64,000 nucleotides of DNA from an uncultured Aquimarina sp. (GTDB taxonomy: Bacteria; Bacteroidota; Bacteroidia; Flavobacteriales; Flavobacteriaceae), in the NCBI GenBank assembly GCA_947498705.1, contig CANMLW010000002.1:124001-188000 (forward strand), written 5' to 3'. The first letter of the stretch is position 1. Every line of letters starts with the position of its first letter. The position numbers and the translations under genes are program-made. Under the pieces are notes generated by a model, which was given only the letters and a program-made list of their open reading frames with translations, was not told the DNA's origin and did no database searches. Below are positions 43,701 to 51,800 of the stretch, piece after piece.

Positions 43701-44452
43701 AGTTTAACATCTCTAAGGTTACTGGCAAAAACAACGAATGCATTCATTTTTTGAGCATTTAATGCTTCACTCATTGCTTGTAGTGGTGACATATTATCGG
43801 CTAGATAATGGGCGCGATATGCCAGTAATACTACATTGGGTTTGTCACTATCCAAAGAGGATGCTAGCATTTCTTGAGTAACCATTCCAGCATCTATAGT
43901 ATATAAAAATACATCGGCGATTGACTGGGCCGGAGCAATATCGATGTTGGTATCAAAAAAGGTGTTTCGTAGATAGTTAAGGAATGCTATCGCATTTTCT
44001 TTTCCTCCTTCTTGTAGATATTGTCGAGATTGATGTACAATTTGTATCTCTGCAGAAGATAATTTCATCAATTCAAAATCGGGTTCGTGAGCTGGTAAAA
44101 ATAAAACAGTGTTACCAACACGTTCTTGTAGCGTAACCAATGATTCTACTAAGTATTTGTAATAGCTAAGCCCTCCTAACATACTACACACAATTACCTT
44201 TGCTTTTTCGAGTACTTCTTCGAGATAGGTATCGATCGTTAGTTCTTGTTTTAGGTAAACAAGGTTGGTCATTCGCAGGCTTGGTAAGGTGTCACCTTCT
44301 GCCTTGTGTAATTCTTTATATGCCTCGTTTATGGTATGAATTTCAGTATCACCAGCACTTAAAAAAACGATGTCTCCTGGTTGTTGTTCTATATAAAAAA
44401 TCCCATCATCATTAGGGTTCCACCCTCCGGGTATGGTTGCGATTAGATGCAT
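40706..44452 (-). CDS. cobN: Cobaltochelatase subunit CobN
   Basis: 1248 residues from ATG 44452; the frame opens farther upstream, but this start (MHLIATIPGGWNPNDDGIFY) overlaps the end of cbiA by 10 bp in the usual coupling pattern. CobN/ChlH hallmarks: LPAHEPDFELM, HSLVFDHKDFQ, DAVIHLGKHGNLEWLPGKS, IDHLIPPMTRAESYG, GRNFYSVDVRTIPTETAYRL and GVSVWGTSTMRTGGDDIAQA. It is the large corrin-binding subunit inserting cobalt into hydrogenobyrinate a,c-diamide with an ATPase (CobS/CobT). Here the ATPase is probably the ChlI/ChlD fusion at 55334-56998. Only the early-insertion chelatase CbiX would otherwise be expected, so two chelatase types coexist. Confidence 0.95.
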   Translation of the reverse strand: MHLIATIPGGWNPNDDGIFYIEQQPGDIVFLSAGDTEIHTINEAYKELHKAEGDTLPSLRMTNLVYLKQELTIDTYLEEVLEKAKVIVCSMLGGLSYYKYLVESLVTLQERVGNTVLFLPAHEPDFELMKLSSAEIQIVHQSRQYLQEGGKENAIAFLNYLRNTFFDTNIDIAPAQSIADVFLYTIDAGMVTQEMLASSLDSDKPNVVLLAYRAHYLADNMSPLQAMSEALNAQKMNAFVVFASNLRDVKLLEQVERLMTNTGKRPIHTIINTTGFTIKPMDGSEFIFEKLKVPVLQAIFSTANKEVWEEGLFGLPPTDIAMNIALPEIDGRIIGRAVSFKKEVEKDDLTDSSILKYEAHIPACEFMAELAQRWATLQYKKNSEKKVAVILPNYPNKDSRLANGVGLDTPESCIVLLDALKTKGYDVGEQLPTSGTELMHWITQMTTNDVATTMTRPHSLVFDHKDFQNCFSALSKELREKVIEQWGTPEEDPYFTGTGFIVSGFLVGNIFVSIQPSRGYNQDPQAIYHSPDLPPTYQYLAYYFWLQQEYHADAVIHLGKHGNLEWLPGKSVSLDPASCFPAAVFGALPHFYPFIINDPGEGTQAKRRNQAVIIDHLIPPMTRAESYGSLMKLEHLVDEYYEASSLDPKRSRVLEKEISLLVKETKLNVDLGISSDDVDELLVKLDGYLCELKEAQIRDGLHIFGKAPVDEQLIDLLIALHRVPGYHQEGITQVLAKDLGIKENILEIPYTEVMNLTIEGAFCKTAGQVVAQLETIAKKLLIQFLENGILPKSYPLLSEMLQVIKNNTLQKVQQTTDELQFLLDGLNGHYVPSGPSGAPTRGRLDLLPTGRNFYSVDVRTIPTETAYRLGEKSAQLIIDRYLQENGDYPETIGVSVWGTSTMRTGGDDIAQAFALMGVRPIWKNANRRVTDFEVVPLIKLGRPRVDVTLRISGFFRDAFPDVINLFNAVVTRLANLDEPLEDNPIRKRFLEEQRQWQEQGLPQEEASQRALYRVFGSKPGAYGAGLQAVIDEKNWKTQEDLAKVYINWSGYAYGNSKKGVSAHESFQNRLQAMQIVMQNQDNREHDILDSDDYYQFHGGLANAVKATKGDEAEIYFGDHSRPETPKIKTLKEELLKVYRSRVVNPKWIKGVQRHGYKGAFEMAATLDYLFAYDATTNLIDDFMYEGITESYLLTPENKEFIQQNNPWALKDMSERLLEAIQRGMWANPSDEIKEQLEELYLESEGIVE

Positions 44453-45765
44453 ATATTTTCTTGTTTTAACCCAAACTCTGTAGTAGGATTTATTGCTGCC
44501 CAATACAAATGAATGTAGCTTGCATAAACGTTTTTATATCTATAAATTTTTGTGGTAACTTCTTTTTCTCTCGCCGAAAATACCTGGGCTACGGTTGCTA
44601 TTTCATCATCGTTCAATATGCTGGAATAATGAAATTCATGCCCCCAAATTTCTACTTCATTAAAGCGTACTTTTCGATATCCTAATGATAGCTTTTTGTT
44701 TTCCATAGAAGTACTAAACTCAAATACACCTGCCATTGGATGTGCTTTGCCGTTTTCATCAATAATCGAGTTTCCCAAATACATCATCCCTCCACATTCG
44801 GCAAAGATTTTTACTCCTCGATTTGCTGCTTCTTTAATTTGGGTTCTCATCTGGGTATTCTGAGATAGTTCTTGCAGGTATAATTCTGGATAACCACCTG
44901 CCAAATATATATAATCTGCTTCAGGAAGTATGGTATCTTTTATAGGGCTGAAGTAAACTATATTTCCTATGGTTTCTAACCATTTTAAATTTTCTAAATA
45001 GGTAAAACTAAAGGCCGCATCTTTGGCAATTGCAATAGTTTTGGCTTTGACTTTGGGAGTTGTTTTTTGAGTCTTTATTTCTTTTCGAAAACTTTGAGTG
45101 TTTTGCGATAGCTCTAAAAGATCTTGAATAGAAATATGATCTGCAATATGTGTAGCTGCTTTTTCAATAACGGTTTCAAAGGTATCGTCTATATGCAATC
45201 CTAAATGCCGAGACGGAATGTTAATGTCATCATTGGGCGGGATATATCCCAGAGATTGAATACCCACCGTATCACAGGCTTCTTTTAGAAAAGAATAGTG
45301 CGAAGCTGTTTTTACAAAATTAAAGATAACTCCTGCTATCTTCACCTCGGGATCAAAGGTCTTTAACCCATGTAAAATGGGCGCGATTGTATACGCCATA
45401 CTACGGGCATTAACCACCAAAATAACCGGAATATCCAATAATTTGGCAATCGATGCCGAGCTTCCCTGATCTTTTACAGCCCCATCAAACAATCCCATGA
45501 CACCTTCTACAATACTAATATCGGCTTGCTGTTGATATTTTTTGAAAACCTCGATTACATGATCTTCAGGCATCATTATGGTATCCAGATTAACAGCGGC
45601 TTGTCGCGCTGCAGTACTGTGATGTATGGTGTCGATATAATCTGGTCCACATTTAAAAGGTTGTACACTATACCCTTGATTAACAAACCAACGAGACAAA
45701 CCCAGTGTAAGGGTTGTTTTTCCTGAGTTGCTCCAGGGGGCCGCGATTAAAAATGCTTTGGACAT
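44443..45765 (-). CDS. cbiA: Cobyrinate a,c-diamide synthase (CbiA/CobB type)
   Basis: 440 residues. It amidates the a and c carboxylates of (hydrogeno)cobyrinic acid with glutamine and ATP. The N-terminal domain has the P-loop KAFLIAAPWSNSGKTTLTLGL and VQPFKCGPDYID, EGVMGLFDG; the C-terminal amidotransferase has the nucleophile motif FAECGGMMYLG and EFHYS near the end. Whether the natural substrate has cobalt cannot be told from sequence; with CobN downstream, hydrogenobyrinic acid is possible. The promoter is at 45794-45824. Confidence 0.94.
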   Translation of the reverse strand: MSKAFLIAAPWSNSGKTTLTLGLSRWFVNQGYSVQPFKCGPDYIDTIHHSTAARQAAVNLDTIMMPEDHVIEVFKKYQQQADISIVEGVMGLFDGAVKDQGSSASIAKLLDIPVILVVNARSMAYTIAPILHGLKTFDPEVKIAGVIFNFVKTASHYSFLKEACDTVGIQSLGYIPPNDDINIPSRHLGLHIDDTFETVIEKAATHIADHISIQDLLELSQNTQSFRKEIKTQKTTPKVKAKTIAIAKDAAFSFTYLENLKWLETIGNIVYFSPIKDTILPEADYIYLAGGYPELYLQELSQNTQMRTQIKEAANRGVKIFAECGGMMYLGNSIIDENGKAHPMAGVFEFSTSMENKKLSLGYRKVRFNEVEIWGHEFHYSSILNDDEIATVAQVFSAREKEVTTKIYRYKNVYASYIHLYWAAINPTTEFGLKQENICI

Positions 45766-45793
45766 GGATTAAAAAGAATATAGAAATTAGGAT

Positions 45794-45824
45794 CAAAGAT
45801 AACGTAGCAGATCATAGATCACAA
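45794..45824 (-). promoter_or_regulatory. Promoter of the cbiA-cobN operon (TTG-N20-TATCTTTG)
   Basis: On the minus strand TTG (45824-45822) is followed by 20 bp and TATCTTTG (45801-45794), a full match to the Bacteroidota -33/-7 pattern (TTG, TAnnTTTG). The ATG of cbiA lies about 28 bp beyond. No riboswitch is present in this leader. Confidence 0.7.
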
Positions 45825-45949
45825 TAGGAAGTGTAAAAATGCTAGATTTTGTGATACTATATAAATCTTTGATATCTCAAATAAGTACACTTTACTCAAT
45901 CAAAATTATGTTTCACTCATTTTTAGTTTAAACTGTATAGTAACAATGG

Positions 45950-45957
45950 TACTTTTG
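45950..45957 (+). promoter_or_regulatory. -7 element TACTTTTG before the plugless SusC gene
   Basis: TACTTTTG matches TAnnTTTG, 45 bp before the ATG at 46003, and drives the pair 46003-53408 away from the divergent cbiA operon. A -33 element at the right distance is not clear. Confidence 0.5.
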
Positions 45958-46002
45958 GCAACATAAAAGAAAATTAAACGTATAGCAAAACTTTACCCTA
46001 CG

Positions 46003-48837
46003 ATGAGAAATAGATTACGAATACTACTACTTGTTTTTTTATGGATCCCCTTAATAAGCTATGGTCAGGAAGGTATTGTATCGGGAGTTTTATTACATGA
46101 TGATGGTAACCCATTACCTGGAGCTAATATCTATGTGAAAGGAGGTAGTCTTGGTACTTTAACAGATTTTGATGGAAATTATAGGATAGAATGCAAGGTT
46201 GGCGATATACTTGTTTTTTCTTTTGTAGGTTTATTAAACAAAGAAGTGGTGGTAACTCCCGAAATGTTTAATGGGGTATCAGAAAGAGGCATATCATATA
46301 TTTCTGTAACACCAGTAACTTCTGATGCGTATGCTAAAGCTGTTAAGAATATTAAAAAGGCATCGTATACTATTCAAACTGTTGAGAATTCGAATATTAC
46401 CTATAATAAAAATAACTCCTATTTTCAGTACAATAGAATTAAAGGGATAGCTATAGAGAAGGATAAAGTAAACTTAACATACTTCCGTCCAGATGTATAT
46501 TTTGAGGTTGGTTATCGGCCAAGTTTTGGAGTTCGATATATAAGAGATAAAAATCTTCCAGAATTGCAGCGATCTTATAGTCAGGGAACTCCTCTAAATG
46601 GAGCACTTTCTTTTCAGGGAGCCGAAACAGGTAACATTTTTTCATATGGGCCTTTACTAAATACACTCGAATTTGATGGAAATACATATTTGTATGATAG
46701 TAATGGAGCATTGGTAAATACCGGTACAGGCAACGGAAATCCATCGAGTAGTTATGATAATTCTTTATTAGAAACCACATATAACAATTCTCACAAAGTA
46801 TTTTTTAATATTTCAACAGATGCAGAACTCTTTGGGTTTGATTTTTTAAATGAAAATTCTAAAGACATATACGATAGAGAACGAAATACTAATAATAGGT
46901 TAATGGCGAGCTATAAAAAGAAAAAACGGTACAATACTATGGGTTGGAATTCTTTTATTACCTATCAAACCATTAGGGATAATCAACCTAATAGTAACGG
47001 TTTTCAAAATAACCTTCTTCTTAATCAATGGGCCACACCACCTTCTTTTAGCAATCAGCAGGGAACCATACTACCTGATACTAGTCAAAGGAGTTTTAGC
47101 ACATCGTTTAACAATCCTCTATGGTTACTAAATAATCATCGTAATATGATAAAAGACCGATCTTTTACTGCCAGTATTCAGAATGATATGGATATTACCA
47201 ACGAGATTGGATTAGAAAGTAAATTAAGTTATAACTATACTAAACAAAAGCAAGAATTTGGAGTAACAAAAGGAACAGTTGGTTTTGAAAATGGTTTTTT
47301 GAGTCATAAAGATATTGAGACTCAAAAAATAAATGCTGTAATTAACTTTGATTATTCCGGATACCTTAACAATAATAAGATTGGATTAAAATCGATCGTT
47401 CATTACAACTATGATGATTTAAAGTTTTTATTTCAGCAATCTTCTGGTTTCGAAAATTTTACATTTAATAACCCTTTAAGTAGTCTAGAAATCAATCAAT
47501 CAATATCCAGAAATACCGTTAGACTACTACATCAATTTCGATATGAGATACATAACGCCTGGGAATTTAAGTTCATGAATAACTCTTATTATTCATCTAT
47601 TCAGGATAATAATTGGTTTTTGCCATCCTTATCTCTAAAGGTTGATCTGAAAGAATTATTCAATATATATGGTATTAATAAACTTTTGATATCTTCTAAT
47701 ACTTCATTTGATATCAATGACAACCCTCTTTATTATAGTAATTTAAGTCACAATAGTCTGTTGATAGCTCCAGAAGAAAGTTTAACCAATACATCAAACA
47801 ATGATTTATTTATTGATGCTTCGATTGATCTTGAGAAGAAAGAGAATTACGAACTAAATGCATCCTTTGGTCTCTATCTTTTAGGAGGTAATACAAACGT
47901 TGATATTACTTATTATGATTCAAAAACAAAAGGAAGTGTATTTCCTGTTATAGATAATGGTGTTTTTCAATTAAAAAATGTAGCCGATATAAGAACCAAA
48001 GGCTTCGAATTTACTATCGATTCAAGAATAAGGTTAGGCGATGAGTTTTATTACCAGCCAACTATATCTTTTTCTACCTATAACACCGAGACGCTAGAAG
48101 TGGCAGATAATTCTGAACGAATACCGATAGCAGGATTTTCAACAGTTTCGAAAAATTTGATAGTAGGAGAGTCTGCAGGGGTACTTATTGGGTCTGCGTA
48201 TGCACGAGATAACCAAAATAATGTGATTATTGGTGATGATGGATTTCCTTTGGTGGCGGCAACTCAGCAAATAATTGGAGATCCAGTCCCAGATTATAAT
48301 ATTGGGATTAACAATACTTTTGAATGGAAAAAATTAGAACTTAACGTTGTTGTAGATGTTCAAAAAGGAGGAGATATCTGGAACGGAACCCAAAATGTAT
48401 TGAATTACCTAGGTACATCTGAGCAATCTGCTGTAGAACGAAATACCAACAATTATGTTTTTGCTGGAGTTGATCAACAAGGAAATGCAAATACAATCCC
48501 AGTAGATTTTTACAACCCAAATAATCCAATTTCTGAAAATCGATTTGTACGATATGGCTTTGCAGGTGTTGCCGAAGAAGCAATTGTCGACGCAAGTTAT
48601 ATCAACATAAAGTCGGTAGATATTTCATACACACTTTTTGATGATAATGATAACAAAGAACGTTTTTTACGAGAATGTAGATTAGGAGTATACACAAAGA
48701 ATATATATACATGGTCAAAATATAGAGGCCATACGCCTTATAGTAGCCTTTATGGGAATTCATCTGGTCAGGAGCTTAATTTTTTTAATACCCCGCTTCA
48801 GAGCGAGATTGGGCTCACCTTAAAGTTAAAAATATAG
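46003..48837 (+). CDS. SusC-type outer-membrane barrel lacking the plug domain
   Basis: 944 residues. A signal peptide (LLLVFLWIPLISYG) leads to a CarboxypepD_reg-like domain (~24-90: GVLLHDDGNPLPGANIYVKG, TLTDFDGNYRI). Normal SusC/RagA proteins next have a plug of ~120 residues (LQGxxAGV, EPLYVVDG, VLKDASAxAIYG); here none of those motifs is present. The chain passes over a short helical stretch (SDAYAKAVKNIKKASYT) directly into barrel sequence (FRPDVYFEVGYRPSFGVRYI, then SYGPLLNTLEFDG) and ends as SusC barrels do (QSEIGLTLKLKI). There is no SusD neighbour. The missing plug is found in the next gene, 2 bp downstream. Role: probably a gated outer-membrane pore working with that protein. Confidence 0.85.
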   Translation: MRNRLRILLLVFLWIPLISYGQEGIVSGVLLHDDGNPLPGANIYVKGGSLGTLTDFDGNYRIECKVGDILVFSFVGLLNKEVVVTPEMFNGVSERGISYISVTPVTSDAYAKAVKNIKKASYTIQTVENSNITYNKNNSYFQYNRIKGIAIEKDKVNLTYFRPDVYFEVGYRPSFGVRYIRDKNLPELQRSYSQGTPLNGALSFQGAETGNIFSYGPLLNTLEFDGNTYLYDSNGALVNTGTGNGNPSSSYDNSLLETTYNNSHKVFFNISTDAELFGFDFLNENSKDIYDRERNTNNRLMASYKKKKRYNTMGWNSFITYQTIRDNQPNSNGFQNNLLLNQWATPPSFSNQQGTILPDTSQRSFSTSFNNPLWLLNNHRNMIKDRSFTASIQNDMDITNEIGLESKLSYNYTKQKQEFGVTKGTVGFENGFLSHKDIETQKINAVINFDYSGYLNNNKIGLKSIVHYNYDDLKFLFQQSSGFENFTFNNPLSSLEINQSISRNTVRLLHQFRYEIHNAWEFKFMNNSYYSSIQDNNWFLPSLSLKVDLKELFNIYGINKLLISSNTSFDINDNPLYYSNLSHNSLLIAPEESLTNTSNNDLFIDASIDLEKKENYELNASFGLYLLGGNTNVDITYYDSKTKGSVFPVIDNGVFQLKNVADIRTKGFEFTIDSRIRLGDEFYYQPTISFSTYNTETLEVADNSERIPIAGFSTVSKNLIVGESAGVLIGSAYARDNQNNVIIGDDGFPLVAATQQIIGDPVPDYNIGINNTFEWKKLELNVVVDVQKGGDIWNGTQNVLNYLGTSEQSAVERNTNNYVFAGVDQQGNANTIPVDFYNPNNPISENRFVRYGFAGVAEEAIVDASYINIKSVDISYTLFDDNDNKERFLRECRLGVYTKNIYTWSKYRGHTPYSSLYGNSSGQELNFFNTPLQSEIGLTLKLKI

Positions 48838-48839
48838 AT

Positions 48840-51800
48840 ATGAAAGAATCAGGATATAAATTGCTAGTAGTAGGTATCGCCCTATTTTTTATGGGTTTAT
48901 CGATGCCATTAAAAGCTCAGGAAGTAGAAGACTGCGTGATAGAAAAGATATATACGCAAACTGATAGATCTTTTTATTTTCCGGGAGAAACTATTTGGTT
49001 TAAATCTTATGTGGTAGGTATAGATAATACCATTTCGATATTGAGCGATATCATGTATGCCGAATTAATTTCACCACAGGGAAGCACTGTAAAAACAATC
49101 AAATTATCGATTCACCAGGGATATGCTTATGGTGATTTTATGATCGATAAAGATTTGGTTGGTGGTATCTATAGCATTAGAACGTTTACTAATTGGATGC
49201 GTAATTATGAAAAAGAAGCGGTATTTACCAAGAAGATTACGGTACAAAAAATTGTAAAACCCAATGTGTTATTGTCCTTAGAGTTTGAAAAAGAAGGATA
49301 TGGAAAATCATCGTGGGTTACTGCAAGTTTTGATGTTAAAGATTTAAAAAACAACCCAATAAGTAATACAGATGTTACGTATAAAGTATCTGTAAAAGGA
49401 AACGTTATCCAATCAAAAAATATACTTACCAATATAGAAGGAAAAGCAAACATACGATTTCAACTTCCTGATAACTTAGCATCACGAGATGTAGTCTTAA
49501 TTGTTCAAATTCCTCATAAAGGAACTACAGAATCAATTTCTAAAAGTGTTCCTGTTGTTTTGAATACGATAGACCTGCAATTCTTTCCGGAAAGCGGAAA
49601 ACTATTAGAAGGTATTAAAAGCCAAGTGGCTTTTAAGGCGATAGACGAATTTGGAAAACCTGTAGCTGTAGAAGGAAATATTATAAATAATAGCGGGACT
49701 GTGGTAACATCGTTTGCTAGTTTTCATGATGGGATGGGATCTTTTTACCTTACCCCTGTTACAAACGAAAAATATTATGCAGAAATAAAAGCTCCATTCA
49801 CTTCAGAAGAAAGAATATCGTTTCCTAAAATTTATAAAGATGGGGTAAATTTTGCCGTAAGTTCTGATTCCTTGGTCACAAAACTTCATGTACATTCTAC
49901 ATTAACAAAACCATTGTATTTAGAAGTTTCTAATGCCTGTAAGATACTATTAAAACAAACTATCAAAAGTGGGCAAGATATCATTGATATTGATACACAG
50001 AATTTTCCCATTGGAATTACAACATTTAGTATTACCGACAAAAATCAAAACCCATTAGCAGAACGACTGGTTTTTATCAATGCACATAAACAGCTAACTA
50101 TTGATGTACAATTGGACAAGGAAATTTATCAAACTCGTGAAAAGGTAAAAGTAGCTATACTCACAAAAGATAAGGATAATTGTCCCGTTCCTTCAAATTT
50201 GTCTATTGCAATTGCAGATAATAAACTATTGTCTTTTGCAAATGATAAACAAGATCATATTTTATCGTACCTATTATTGTCATCTGAATTAAAGGGAAGC
50301 ATATATAAACCGAGCTTCTATTTTAATCCAAAAGAGAAAAAATCGTATCAAGCAATAGATTATGTAATGTTAACCCATGGTTGGAGAGATTATATGCTGA
50401 AACCATTACCTATTGAAGAAGCTCAATATAAACCAGAACAATTGGCAACTCAATCAGGAAAAGTGGTTGATCGTAAAGGAAACCCGGTAGCAGCAACTTT
50501 GTTATTGTTTGATGAACAAGGAAATAAAGTCTTAGTCTTTAAAAGCGACAGTAACGGTGATTTTTCCTTTAAGTTTGACAAAAGCCATCGCTTAACCCTT
50601 ATTGCCTATACAGAAAAGGGAAGAATGTTAGAGATCATTGAAAGTGAAAAAACAAAAGGGTACTTTAATAATATTCCTGTAAGTAACACTAGAACAGAGT
50701 CGCAAGAATATAAAAATATGCCTTCAAAATTTAATACTCCTGTCCAGCAACCAATTAAGAAGGAGGCAAAGGCATCTGTTGCTTTATCAGAAAGTAGTTC
50801 GAGTCTTGATGAAGTCGTTATTATTGAGTCGGCAATGAGCAAAAGAAAGCTAATTAGTTCCTCTATTGTTAAAATTGAGACCCATGAAATAGGAAGTAAT
50901 CAATCTGTAGCACAATTGTTACAGGGACAAATAGCAGGTGTTGTTGTTGTAAATGACAATAGAATTCAAGGTAGTGGTGCAGGAATAGCTATAAGAGGCG
51001 CAAATTCGATCTCTGGAAACAATGAACCATTAATAGTGGTAGATGGTGTTCCTTATGCTACCAATGTTTTGTCCAAATTAAGCGGTAAAGAAGTGCATAG
51101 TGTTACTGTCCTAAAGAATACAGCTGCTACTGTTTTATATGGCAGTACAGCTGCCAATGGTGTTGTTGTGGTTGCCACAAAAAGCCAAAGTTTTAATGGT
51201 AATTGGGGTAAAAAGAAATTGAATAATGCCAAGTATAACAATTATGCCATTAAGACCTTTTATAATTACCAACCTTCTGGTTTGTATCTTGCCAAACAGT
51301 TTTATACCCCAATGTATCTTGGAGAAAAACTCCCCAAAGAGCGTAATGATTTTAGACAAACCATTTATTGGAATCCCGTTGTACAAACCGATGAAAATGG
51401 GAAGGCCGAGATTGAGTTTTATAATTCTGATGCAATTACCTCTTTTCAAATTATAGCTGAAGGAGTAGGTTATAATGGGTTAGTGGGTAGACAAAAGAAA
51501 GTCTATGCGACCAAAAAGCTTTTGAATGTAGATTTTAAAGCCCCTAATTATATGGTATTAAATGATACCATTACTTTACCGGTTACTATAACGAATGAAA
51601 CCACTCAAAAGATAGCTACAAAGTTAACAATTGAATTACCAGAGCATCTAAAATTGCTAGAACCTTTTACTGAAAACATAACCATAGAAGCCAATAGTTC
51701 GATAGTTCAACACGTAAAAGTTATTCCGATAAAAAAAGCAGAAAAAGTACATGTTGCACTTGCATTAGCATCTGATGAGTTTTCTGATTTTGTAAAAAGA

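Noticed and set aside
46003-48837. Polysaccharide-utilisation SusC/SusD pair
   Set aside because: No SusD-like lipoprotein or glycoside hydrolase is next to it; the neighbour is the macroglobulin with the plug. The sulfatase at 38449 is too far away and on the other strand.
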